NCBI GenBank assembly: GCA_002733735.2
Contig: NVWT02000002.1
Location: 134,451 to 144,981 of the forward strand
From: Robiginitomaculum sp.
GTDB taxonomy: Bacteria > Pseudomonadota > Alphaproteobacteria > Caulobacterales > Maricaulaceae
DNA: 10,531 nt
Direction: 5' to 3'
Position 1 is the first letter of the stretch; the number at the start of each line of letters is the position of its first letter. Of this stretch, positions 1-5,800 are shown piece by piece. The notes under the pieces are model-generated. The model was not told the DNA's origin and did not search any database. It worked only from the letters and a program-made list of their open reading frames with translations. A program made the translations under genes and the position numbers.

Positions 1-492
1 GTCATACCCGCAGTGATAAAATATTATCTTAGCTTCGTAGATGGCGCCGATGCCAAAGGGGTGCGGACATTTTTGCTTACCGCCACCGCGATTGGCGGGC
101 TGTATAAACGAAATGCTTCTATCTCCGGTGCCGAGGTCGGTTGTCAGGGCGAAGTTGGCGTTGCTTGTTCAATGGCGGCGGCTGGTTTGGCCGCAGTTTT
201 GGGCGGCAGTAATCAGCAAATAGAAAATGCCGCCGAAATTGGTATGGAACATAATCTTGGCATGACTTGCGACCCCATTGGCGGGCTGGTGCAAATACCA
301 TGTATTGAGCGTAATGCTTTTGGCGCAGCAATGGCCGTACAAGCAGCACGTTTGGCAATGCTAGGCGATGGCCAGCACCATGTAAGTTTGGACAAGGTCA
401 TTCAAACCATGCGCGAAACTGGCCGCGATATGAGCCGCAAATACAAAGAAACCTCAGAGGGCGGCTTGGCGGTTAATGTGGTCGAGTGTTGA
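1..492 (+). CDS. sdaA: L-serine ammonia-lyase (L-serine dehydratase), C-terminal part, 5' truncated by window edge
   Basis: The enzyme deaminates L-serine to pyruvate and ammonia in the cytoplasm, using a 4Fe-4S cluster rather than PLP. The reading frame is open from base 1, so about 163 C-terminal residues are visible. GAEVGCQGEVGVACSMAAAG, then MTCDPIGG and IPCIERN supply the three cluster-type cysteines (codons at about 142, 268 and 301). The glycine-rich GLAAVLGGS and the SEGGLAVN ending are typical of the family. The last residue is cysteine (VVEC); in the Legionella enzyme the C-terminal cysteine folds into the active site and contacts the cluster, so this end looks complete and functional. 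The GTG at 13 is internal, not a start. No T-tailed terminator follows; the repeat block begins a few bases after the stop. Confidence 0.93.
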   Translation, partial: VIPAVIKYYLSFVDGADAKGVRTFLLTATAIGGLYKRNASISGAEVGCQGEVGVACSMAAAGLAAVLGGSNQQIENAAEIGMEHNLGMTCDPIGGLVQIPCIERNAFGAAMAVQAARLAMLGDGQHHVSLDKVIQTMRETGRDMSRKYKETSEGGLAVNVVEC

Positions 493-498
493 TCTAGA

Positions 499-740
499 AG
501 CGCAAATATTAGTGGTATTATTCAAGCCCACGAACATGTCTCCCTATCCCGGCTTATCCTGAGACGCTGCATAGCAGCTATGAGAAAGGGAGAAGGTTGA
601 GTTGTTATATTGCAGTATGTTCCCCTCACCTTTATCCTCTCCCATTGGGAGAGGAGACGCAGCGTAAATATTAGTGATCTACCCTCAAATGCTACGTACT
701 GGACTCCCTCTCCCATTGGGAGAGGGTTGGGGTGAGGGGG
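499..740. repeat. Composite palindromic repeat block, left copy (upstream of DUF559 gene)
   Basis: The block contains a short unit AGCGCAAATATTAGTG at 499-514, found again with single changes at 661-676 and 1178-1193. A broken large palindrome follows (CTCCCT near 541, AGGGAG near 586) with a GCTGC-ATA-GCAGC hairpin inside. Then come two clean palindromes of the form CCTCTCCC-ATT-GGGAGAGG at 636-654 and 706-726 (the latter with one more pair on each side). Segment 653-714 is a 62-bp direct repeat of 1170-1231 with three mismatches. It ends in GGGTTGGGGTGAGGGGG. The style is that of dispersed intergenic palindromic elements; no coding potential is seen. Confidence 0.8.
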
Positions 741-773
741 ACATCACTGGATAAATATGTTAAATATTCTCAG

Positions 774-1121
774 ATGAATCCAAAAACAAAAATAAAGCTG
801 GCGCGCAAACTTCGCCGCACAATGACCGATGCGGAACAAAAGTTGTGGTATCGCTTACGTGGTCGAAGATTAAACGCTCACAAATTTCGCCGGCAAGTAC
901 CTATTGACCGCTATATTGTCGATTTTTTATGTGAAAGCGCGAAATTGATCGTCGAACTGGACGGTGGCCAGCATGGGGAAATGCTTGAACAAGACGATAT
1001 CCGAACAAAAGCTTTGCAGCATTTCGGCTACCATGTAATTCGCTTTTGGAATAATGACGTTTTCGAAAATATTGATGGCGTTTTGCAGGGAATTCTTGAT
1101 GAAATCAATTTACGTGGCTGA
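774..1121 (+). CDS. DUF559 / Vsr-like endonuclease-fold protein
   Basis: This 115-residue protein matches the small DUF559 family, which has the Vsr/PD-(D/E)XK nuclease fold and a presumed DNA-cleaving role that is not well established. The family hallmarks appear in order: AEQKLWYRLRGRRL (residues 20-33), KFRRQVPIDRYIVDF (37-51, metal-binding type Asp50), LIVELDGGQH (58-67, Glu61 and Asp63) and GYHVIRFWNNDVF (85-97). Length is normal for the family. I chose ATG 774 because the in-frame GTG at 732 lies inside the repeat and would add non-family residues; no strong ribosome-binding site is visible before 774. The gene sits alone between two copies of a palindromic repeat, an arrangement suggesting that gene and repeats may move together (inference). 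Confidence 0.85.
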   Translation: MNPKTKIKLARKLRRTMTDAEQKLWYRLRGRRLNAHKFRRQVPIDRYIVDFLCESAKLIVELDGGQHGEMLEQDDIRTKALQHFGYHVIRFWNNDVFENIDGVLQGILDEINLRG

Positions 1122-1137
1122 ATAATAGAGCTGGGCG

Positions 1138-1288
1138 CCCCTCATCCCGACCTTCTCCCAATGGGAGAAGGAGACGCAGCGCAAATATAAGTGATATACC
1201 CTCAAATGCTACGTACTGGACTCCCTCTCCCGGCCGGCAAGAAGTCTGGTTGTTCTATTGCAAGATGTTACCCCTCACCTTTATCCTC
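1138..1288. repeat. Composite palindromic repeat block, right copy (interrupted by IS30 element)
   Basis: It starts with CCCCTCATCCCGAC and a CTTCTCCC-AAT-GGGAGAAG palindrome at 1152-1170. Segment 1170-1231 is the 62-bp near-identical copy of 653-714. The stretch 1244-1288 (TTGTTCTATTGCAAGATGTT then CCCCTCACCTTTATCCTC) repeats 600-639. The order of the sub-units differs from the left copy, and the expected CTCTCCCATTGGGAG continuation is replaced by the insertion sequence at 1289. Confidence 0.8.
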
Positions 1289-1313
1289 TGTGGACTCACG
1301 ATTGAAGTGCAAC
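1289..1313 (+). repeat. IS30-family terminal inverted repeat, end distal to transposase start
   Basis: This 25-bp sequence starts TGTGGACTCACG and is the exact reverse complement of 2321-2345. It contains the TGA stop of the transposase (1296-1298, minus strand). Confidence 0.92.
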
Positions 1314-2300
1314 GGTTTTGAGTTTTGTATATACTTCATTTGGAGTTTGATAGTCCAAACATTGTCTTGGTGTGTTGTTATAAGCATTGATGATCTCCTT
1401 TAAGCTTTGTTTTGTGAGTTTCGTTGTGTCTGTTTTTCGGGGTAAATACCGCCTAAGACGCCCGATGGCATTCTCTACGCTGCCCTTTTCCCACGGACAT
1501 CGTGGTTTGCAGAAGTAGGTTTGCATATTGTGTTCCTCAATCAAACGATAGTGTTGCCAGAACTCTGTACCATTATCGAAAGTTGCAGAGCGACGTAGAT
1601 CGAGCGGAATATGTGCAAAGCGTTTGACAAGCGTCTGGGCTATATCAGCAGATTTAAGCCCGGTTTGTTTACTGGCCATGATATAACGTGATTGGCGTTC
1701 ACAGCTCATCAAAAGGCTTTGGCGGGGCTTTGAGAATTGCATCATATCAATCTCCCAATGACCTGCTTGCTTGCGGGTGTTGGCCGGTTCAGGGCGCTCG
1801 CAAACGGCGGTATACTGCAAAAACTGCCCACAAACTCGCTGACCTGCTCCGCGCATCTTGCCGCGCCTGGACTTCTTTCTAGGGAGCAGCCTAAACAGAT
1901 AATCCTTCTGGGCACGACGATAATAAATATACCGGTATATTGACTCGTGACTGATTATCCGCACACCGTGATCACGCGCCAGCCGACCAGAAATTTGTTC
2001 CGGTGACCAACCCATCGCAAGGTGGTTTCTGACAAAGGTCTGTAGTTCTGGCTGGCGTACCAGTTTGAAGCGGGACTTATCCATCACCCTGCGTAACCGG
2101 GTCAATCTGTGGGCACGCACAGGGCAATATCCGCCGGCCCATTGCTTGCGCACATGACTATTACGCACGATCTCTCGGCTGATCGTACTGGCAGCACGAT
2201 ACAAACGCCGGCCAATCGCACGTATCGACAAACCTTGCCGATTGAAATGATAAATCTCTAAACGCTCATTCTGGCTGAGCTGACCATATATATATCCCAT
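1296..2300 (-). CDS. IS30-family DDE transposase
   Basis: This 334-residue protein catalyses transposition of the surrounding element. The N-terminus has a helix-turn-helix of IS30 type (LSQNERLEIYHFNRQGLSIRAIGRRL, residues 8-33, followed by STISREIVRN), which binds the terminal repeats. A second DNA-binding-like region is GWSPEQISGRL (97-107). The catalytic triad is Asp185 in GHWEIDMM, Asp242 in ATFDNGTEF and Glu276 in WEKGSVENAIGRLRR; the 33 residues between the second Asp and the Glu are the classic DD(33)E spacing. The start is the ATG at 2300, with AAGGTG (2309-2314 on minus) eight bases before it. No frameshift or stop is seen, so the gene looks active. Confidence 0.95.
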   Translation of the reverse strand: MGYIYGQLSQNERLEIYHFNRQGLSIRAIGRRLYRAASTISREIVRNSHVRKQWAGGYCPVRAHRLTRLRRVMDKSRFKLVRQPELQTFVRNHLAMGWSPEQISGRLARDHGVRIISHESIYRYIYYRRAQKDYLFRLLPRKKSRRGKMRGAGQRVCGQFLQYTAVCERPEPANTRKQAGHWEIDMMQFSKPRQSLLMSCERQSRYIMASKQTGLKSADIAQTLVKRFAHIPLDLRRSATFDNGTEFWQHYRLIEEHNMQTYFCKPRCPWEKGSVENAIGRLRRYLPRKTDTTKLTKQSLKEIINAYNNTPRQCLDYQTPNEVYTKLKTVALQS

Positions 2301-2320
2301 CGCAATAACACCTTAGCAGT

Positions 2321-2345
2321 GTTGCACTTCAATCGTGAGTCCACA
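2321..2345 (-). repeat. IS30-family terminal inverted repeat, end proximal to transposase start
   Basis: It is the perfect 25-bp inverted partner of 1289-1313. It lies 20 bp before the transposase start and so probably also covers its promoter. Confidence 0.92.
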
Positions 2346-2714
2346 GGGGGAGGTGGCGGCTTTTTTGATGTCCTATCGCCTATCGGCTATTTGAGGACTA
2401 GCCGACGGAGGGGGGATTTATAAGGATCGAAATAAACAAGATGAATTAACTAGGTGCGACCGCGCCCATTTTAGGATTTGGGGCGATCGTTCGCCGCACG
2501 TCGTAGGTCATTGCGGAGTAATCTGACCGCGAGACAAAAGAAGGGTGAATAATGGTCACGCTCGCAATACTGCTTACCCCCTTAATTAGCACTCATTGGC
2601 AAAGACTGCCCATAAACTAAGGCTTAATTGGCAAAGAATTAGCACTCATTGACCCTTACCGACACTTGAACAGTGGGGATAAGTTTCAAGCACACCCGTT
2701 ATGGCCTCGCTTGC
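2346..2714. other. Non-coding stretch between IS element and rRNA-type leader
   Basis: No plausible gene is seen here. Content includes a G-rich start (GGGGGAGGTGG) that may be a leftover of the interrupted repeat block, an inverted pair GTCCT/AGGAC around 2369-2397, and a small GGCGA-TCGT-TCGCC hairpin (2482-2495). A direct repeat of ATTAGCACTCATTG follows at 2585-2598 and 2638-2651. CTTGAA (2665-2670) and TTCAAG (2685-2690) form a short inverted pair. Confidence 0.5.
2586..2612 (+). promoter_or_regulatory. Possible degenerate CIRCE (HrcA) operator
   Basis: TTAGCACTC (2586-2594) is a perfect left half of the HrcA operator. After exactly nine bases comes GACTGCCCA, matching the right half GAGTGCTAA at six of nine positions. 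The left half recurs at 2639-2647 without a matching right arm. No groE, dnaK or hrcA gene lies in the window, so the role is uncertain and chance is possible. Confidence 0.3.
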
Positions 2715-2765
2715 TATAATGGTGTTGCAAATGGTTATAACTTAGCCGTTTGCGGCTCTTTGACA
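2715..2765 (+). promoter_or_regulatory. rRNA-operon-type promoter and boxB/boxA antitermination leader, without rRNA gene
   Basis: TGCTATAAT (2712-2720) is an extended -10 promoter; a second possible pair is TTGCTA (2711) with TATAAC (2735). Just after the predicted start is a hairpin AGCCG-TTTG-CGGCT (2744-2757, boxB-like). It overlaps GCTCTTTGACA (2755-2765), which differs by one base from the E. coli rRNA boxA GCTCTTTAACA. CTCTTTGACAT followed by GTGAAT is a usual sight in alphaproteobacterial rRNA leaders. No 16S sequence follows; metG lies on the other strand 160 bp on. Recognition is by pattern only. Confidence 0.6.
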
Positions 2766-2811
2766 TGGTGAATATACGATAAGTTCAATAAAACGTGGGT
2801 TTAGAGGTGAA

Positions 2812-2845
2812 TGTTGCGGATACTTGCGCCGTAACAAATCTTTTA
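2812..2845 (+). terminator. Possible terminator or leader hairpin after the boxA region
   Basis: TGTTGCGG (2812-2819) pairs with CCGTAACA (2829-2836) over eight positions with one G-T pair and a nine-base loop, followed by AATCTTTTATT. If it stops transcription, the promoter at 2715 would yield a short RNA of about 115-120 nt. Confidence 0.35.
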
Positions 2846-2865
2846 TTGCCGAGCTTTTTAAAAAT

Positions 2866-2904
2866 CTTTCCATAGGGGAAAGCTGTAAAATCTCGCAAGA
2901 TTTT
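2866..2904 (-). terminator. Weak hairpins beyond the metG stop
   Basis: Two small stems lie just downstream of metG: AAAATCT-CGCA-AGATTTT (2887-2904) and CTTTCC-(5)-GGAAAG (2866-2882). Neither has a clean T run on the minus strand, so termination of metG here is only a suggestion. Confidence 0.25.
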
Positions 2905-2926
2905 TAAGTATATATGTTTTTTGCAA

Positions 2927-4633
2927 TTATTCGGCCTTGAATATTTTTGACCATTCTTCTACTTGCTCATCTTCGATTTTCTTGAACAACATTTCTGGTG
3001 CGGAAAACGGTAAACTGGCGGGCAGGGCATCAAGTAAAGTTCTCGAGCTTTCATTCGGCCAATTTCGGTTGTTATCTGGTACATTCATTGCCGATAATAT
3101 CTTATCAGCCGTATCAGGAATAAACGGTTTGGCGATAATCCCCATAATCACCAACAGATTTAATGCGGTTCGTACAATCATTGCGGCTTGTTCTTGGTCA
3201 GTCTTGATTACAGTCCACGGTGCGCATTCGGCCAAATACTCATTACCCATTGCCCAAATTGCCCGAGTTTCCGCCGCTGCTTTGCGGTATTCCATATTTG
3301 AATGGTATTCGGTAAGAGCTTTTAGGCGGCTGTCGAGTTCCAAATGCAGCTTTGTTTCTAGATCACCCGGTTTTCCACCTGTTGGAATTTGTTCGCCAAA
3401 TTTTGCGGCGGCGAATTTAGTAATCCTGTTAACAAAATTACCCAATACATTTGCCAAGTCGGAATTTACTGTTGCCTGAAATTGCTCAAGCGTAAAAGCT
3501 GCATCAGAGCTTTCGGGCGCATTGGCCATCAAGTGCCAGCGCCAATAATCAGACGGGGCTATTTCCAAAGCTTGATCCATAAAAATGCCGCGTTTTTCTG
3601 AGGTGGAAAATTTTCCGCCATACCAAGTAACCCAGTTAAAAGCCTTTAGCCGATCAACTGTTTTCCACGGCTCTCCGGAGCCGATTAAGGTAATTGGAAA
3701 ACTAACTGTGTGAAAGGCGACATTGTCTTTGCCCATGAACTGAACATAGCTAACGTCGCTTGCGCCTTGATCCTTGCGCCACCAGCTTTGCCATGAATTA
3801 CCCGTAGCATCAGCCCATTCCTTGGTTGCGCCGATATATTCTATTGGTGCATCAAACCAGACGTAAAAAACCTTGTTCTCAAAGCCGGGGCGAACTTTTC
3901 CATCTTTCAAAACCGGTATACCCCACGAAAGATCACGGGTAATGGCTCTGTCTTGTAAGCCTTCATCAAGCCATTTAAGGGCTATGGATTTGGCCAATGG
4001 TGGCCATTGATCAGAATTTTTTACCCAGCCTTTAATGGTGTCTTGCATCTTCGCCTGTTTCAAAAACAAATGCGTAGTATCTCGCAATTCCACATTATAT
4101 GAGCCGGAAATAGCCGAATAAGGCTTGATCAGATCAACCGGATCAAGCAGACGGCCGCAAGCGTCACATTGATCGCCTCTGGCTTTTTCTTCTTTGCAAT
4201 GCGGGCAGGTGCCTTCGACATAACGATCAGGCAAAAAACGCTTGTCATCAATGCTATATACTTGTTTGGAGGTGCGTTCTTCGATCAGCCCCTCTGCTTC
4301 AAGGCGTTCGGCAAAGTGTTGAGTGAATTCCAGGTTTTGCTGGCTGGAGGATCTGCCAAACCAGTCATAAGAAAGCGAAAAGCCTTCTCCGGCGGCACGT
4401 TGTAGTTCGTATTGTTCATTGCAATAGTCTTGTATGCTTTGTCCGGCGGCCTCTGCTGCTAATTCTGCCGGAGTGCCATGTTCGTCCGTGGCGCAGATAT
4501 ATAATACTTCGGATCCCCGCATTCGTTCAAATCTGGCATATATGTCGGCGGGTAACATTGAGCCAGCTAAGTTACCTAAGTGCTTGATGCCATTGATATA
4601 AGGTAAGGCTGAGGTGATCAAAATCCGGGTCAT
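2927..4633 (-). CDS. metG: Methionyl-tRNA synthetase
   Basis: This class I synthetase charges tRNA-Met (initiator and elongator) with methionine in the cytoplasm. The 568 residues show the HIGH-type motif as HLGN (18-21) in SALPYINGIKHLGNLAGS and the catalytic block ICATDEHGTPAEL (46-58). A zinc knuckle has CPHC and CDAC (Cys 143, 146, 156, 159). Next come YVWFDAPIEYIG (257-268), the KMSKS loop as KFSTS (341-345) in GGKFSTSEKRGIFMD, and the helical anticodon-binding domain from about 385 (LANVLGNFVNRI). The C-terminal EMAP-type tRNA-binding domain of longer MetGs is absent. I start at ATG 4633 because the protein then opens with MTRILITSALPY as in homologues; the longer TTG frame from 4732 adds non-homologous residues. 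The Shine-Dalgarno is weak. It diverges from the membrane protein gene at 4762. Confidence 0.96.
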   Translation of the reverse strand: MTRILITSALPYINGIKHLGNLAGSMLPADIYARFERMRGSEVLYICATDEHGTPAELAAEAAGQSIQDYCNEQYELQRAAGEGFSLSYDWFGRSSSQQNLEFTQHFAERLEAEGLIEERTSKQVYSIDDKRFLPDRYVEGTCPHCKEEKARGDQCDACGRLLDPVDLIKPYSAISGSYNVELRDTTHLFLKQAKMQDTIKGWVKNSDQWPPLAKSIALKWLDEGLQDRAITRDLSWGIPVLKDGKVRPGFENKVFYVWFDAPIEYIGATKEWADATGNSWQSWWRKDQGASDVSYVQFMGKDNVAFHTVSFPITLIGSGEPWKTVDRLKAFNWVTWYGGKFSTSEKRGIFMDQALEIAPSDYWRWHLMANAPESSDAAFTLEQFQATVNSDLANVLGNFVNRITKFAAAKFGEQIPTGGKPGDLETKLHLELDSRLKALTEYHSNMEYRKAAAETRAIWAMGNEYLAECAPWTVIKTDQEQAAMIVRTALNLLVIMGIIAKPFIPDTADKILSAMNVPDNNRNWPNESSRTLLDALPASLPFSAPEMLFKKIEDEQVEEWSKIFKAE

Positions 4634-4665
4634 GTTAATCTTTTCATTCGTAAAACAGCCAAAAC

Positions 4666-4680
4666 TGGTATATAATACCA
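4666..4680. promoter_or_regulatory. Palindrome in the metG / DUF1761 divergent intergenic region
   Basis: TGGTAT-ATA-ATACCA is a perfect 6+6 inverted repeat containing TATAAT-like sequence on both strands, 33 bp before the metG start and about 80 bp before the opposing gene. It could be a -10 region for either gene or an operator overlapping it; no convincing -35 is visible. Confidence 0.3.
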
Positions 4681-4761
4681 CATGGGGCAGGGTCATTCTG
4701 TCTTGAATAAAGCCACAGCGGCAAGCTGACAAGCGGCAGTCGCAATATAGGGGAATTTAAT

Positions 4762-5172
4762 ATGCCAAAAGTATTTGGATTAAATCTATTGGGCTGGATT
4801 ATCACCAGCATAGCGTTCTTTTTACTTGGGTTTGTTTTTTTCGGAGTGATCTTTCTGGAAAAAATGACAGAATTAATGGATTATGATGAGAATACAGTTT
4901 GGAACTTTAGCCAAGGAGTGCAGATGGCTCTTGGCTTTGTTAATGTAGCTGTGGTCTCGCTGGGTATTGGTCTGGTGCTAAAGTGGCTAAAAGTCGATAA
5001 TATGATGTCGGCAGTAAAATACGGCCTGATATTAGCGGTGGTCTTTGGCATCACCACCGAGGCTTATGGCTGGATATACGGTGCGTATCCAATCAAAATG
5101 GCTGTTATTGATGGAGCATATACGCTGATCGGTTACTCGATGGTCGCAGCGATCTGGTCGTTTTTCGATTAA
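4762..5172 (+). CDS. Small four-helix membrane protein, DUF1761-like
   Basis: This 136-residue inner-membrane protein resembles the DUF1761 family, whose function is unknown. Four hydrophobic helices are seen at about residues 9-32, 54-74, 85-105 and 113-134. The first carries the family-type run ending in a Gly and aromatic residues (LLGFVFFGVIF). A short amphipathic loop with DYDENTVW separates helices 1 and 2, and GITTEAYGW is at the end of helix 3. AGGGGA (4749-4754) seven bases before the ATG is a good ribosome-binding site. It is a single-gene unit: metG diverges upstream and a strong terminator follows at 5196. Confidence 0.8.
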   Translation: MPKVFGLNLLGWIITSIAFFLLGFVFFGVIFLEKMTELMDYDENTVWNFSQGVQMALGFVNVAVVSLGIGLVLKWLKVDNMMSAVKYGLILAVVFGITTEAYGWIYGAYPIKMAVIDGAYTLIGYSMVAAIWSFFD

Positions 5173-5195
5173 ACTTCGTTGAATTGTGAATTTTG

Positions 5196-5228
5196 ACGGC
5201 GGGGTAGGATCATTACTCCGCCGTTTTC
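5196..5228 (+). terminator. Rho-independent terminator of the DUF1761-like gene
   Basis: An 11-pair stem (ACGGCGGGGTA, 5196-5206, with TACTCCGCCGT, 5214-5224, one G-T pair) has a seven-base loop and runs into TTTT. It lies 23 bp after the stop codon. Confidence 0.88.
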
Positions 5229-5459
5229 ATATTGTGCAGGTGCTCCTACAGGGTAGGGGTATTTTGTTGGTTTAGCACTTGTCCTATGGGTTAGTGATTC
5301 TTCCGTACGGAGTGATTTTTTTATATGGATTTTGATTTTTAGCGCTTTTTCTTATGACTTCTGAGAAGAATAAACATAAAATTCAAGGTGTTTTTTACTT
5401 TTTCTTCTAACATAAAAAACCTGCAAATACAATGATTTAGTTGGTTTGGCTGGTACGAC
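5228..5459. other. AT-rich non-coding stretch
   Basis: No gene is seen. It holds a TCCGTACGGA palindrome near 5313 followed by a T run, and an AT-rich inverted pair (AGGTGTTTTTT at 5386, AAAAAACCT at 5414). These may be decayed hairpins or part of a long 5' region for the small gene at 5613. Confidence 0.4.
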
Positions 5460-5501
5460 TTATCGTTTACTACCAAAAATTTATCGTTTTACAGCAAAAT
5501 A
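5460..5501 (+). repeat. Two tandem 21-bp imperfect repeats upstream of the small membrane protein gene
   Basis: Copies 5460-5480 and 5481-5501 both start TTATCGTTT and share a later CAAAA, with 15 of 21 positions alike. The 21-bp period is two helical turns, so both would face the same side of DNA. They lie directly before a possible -35 (5506), suggesting regulator-binding sites. Confidence 0.5.
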
Positions 5502-5505
5502 ACTA

Positions 5506-5534
5506 TTGATTGTTTTTCGATATGTGTTTATTGT
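5506..5534 (+). promoter_or_regulatory. Possible sigma-70-type promoter of the 38-residue protein gene
   Basis: TTGATT (5506-5511) and TATTGT (5529-5534) are 17 bp apart, each matching the consensus at four of six bases. They sit right after the tandem repeats and before the hairpin at 5542. Confidence 0.33.
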
Positions 5535-5541
5535 TTATCAA

Positions 5542-5567
5542 CATGAACAGGGATTAACCCTTTCATG
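5542..5567 (+). promoter_or_regulatory. Hairpin in the 5' region of the small membrane protein gene
   Basis: CATGAACAGGG pairs with CCCTTTCATG over ten positions with one bulged C and an ATTAA loop. It lies 45 bp before the ATG, in the expected leader RNA, so it could act on translation or stability. No T run follows. Confidence 0.4.
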
Positions 5568-5612
5568 AGACCCGTTTAAGAGGTCGCAATGGTCAGATGA
5601 AGGAGAAACTAA

Positions 5613-5729
5613 ATGGCCCGTTTTGGAAACAATGTATTTCAGTCCGTATTTGCTGTGATCAGCTATGCCGGAGTAACAGGACTTATTGGCTATGCAATCG
5701 TTAATTTGCTTGTCAATGGATTGGCGTAA
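5613..5729 (+). CDS. 38-residue single-helix membrane protein, hypothetical
   Basis: The peptide begins MARFGNNVFQSVF and ends NLLVNGLA. One hydrophobic helix spans about residues 12-35 (VFAVISYAGVTG, then LIGYAIVNLLV), with a short basic N-terminus favouring the N-in orientation. A clear AAGGAGAA stands seven bases before the ATG, which with a proper terminator downstream makes a real gene likely. Family is not recognised. Tiny one-helix proteins often are subunits or modulators of membrane complexes such as respiratory oxidases or transporters, but nothing here names a partner. It is transcribed alone, with repeats and a hairpin in its leader, and is convergent with the gene ending at 5867. 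Confidence 0.65.
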   Translation: MARFGNNVFQSVFAVISYAGVTGLIGYAIVNLLVNGLA

Positions 5730-5739
5730 ACTTTACGCC
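5723..5739 (+). other. Hairpin overlapping the small-gene stop codon
   Basis: GGCGTAA-ACT-TTACGCC forms a seven-pair stem that includes the TAA stop. There is no T tail, so it is more likely an RNA-stability element than a terminator. Confidence 0.35.
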
Positions 5740-5800
5740 CAAGTCTGCCGCTAGACGCAGATATACATAAAATTTAACCCCTGCCCCCCAAGCACACTAG

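Larger units (their letters stand above)
1289..2345 (-). mobile_element. IS30-family insertion sequence, complete, 1057 bp
   Basis: The element is bounded by perfect 25-bp terminal inverted repeats beginning TGTGGACTCACGATTGAAGT. It carries one intact transposase gene that fills nearly all of it, and the transposase stop codon lies inside the left repeat. It has landed in a palindromic repeat block after CACCTTTATCCTC. IS30-type elements normally leave a 2-3 bp target duplication. Here the flanks are CTC and GGG, so none is seen, and the interrupted repeat does not resume on the right side. A deletion or recombination involving the element is likely. Confidence 0.93.

Noticed and set aside
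732..773. GTG start giving a longer DUF559 protein
   Set aside because: The extension lies in the GTGAGGGGG repeat and has no family similarity; ATG 774 fits the usual start.
499..1288. CRISPR array
   Set aside because: The repeats are few, unequal and palindromic with a gene between them; there are no regular spacers and no cas genes.
2937..3479. Plus-strand 180-residue frame inside metG
   Set aside because: It is antisense to a clear metG coding sequence, with no motif or ribosome-binding site.
4634..4732. TTG start extending MetG by 33 residues
   Set aside because: The extra residues are unlike any MetG N-terminus and cover the intergenic palindrome; MTRILITSALPY is the usual start.
5306..5330. 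Terminator at the TCCGTACGGA palindrome followed by T run
   Set aside because: The palindrome has almost no room for a loop, leaving a stem of only a few pairs; too weak to call.
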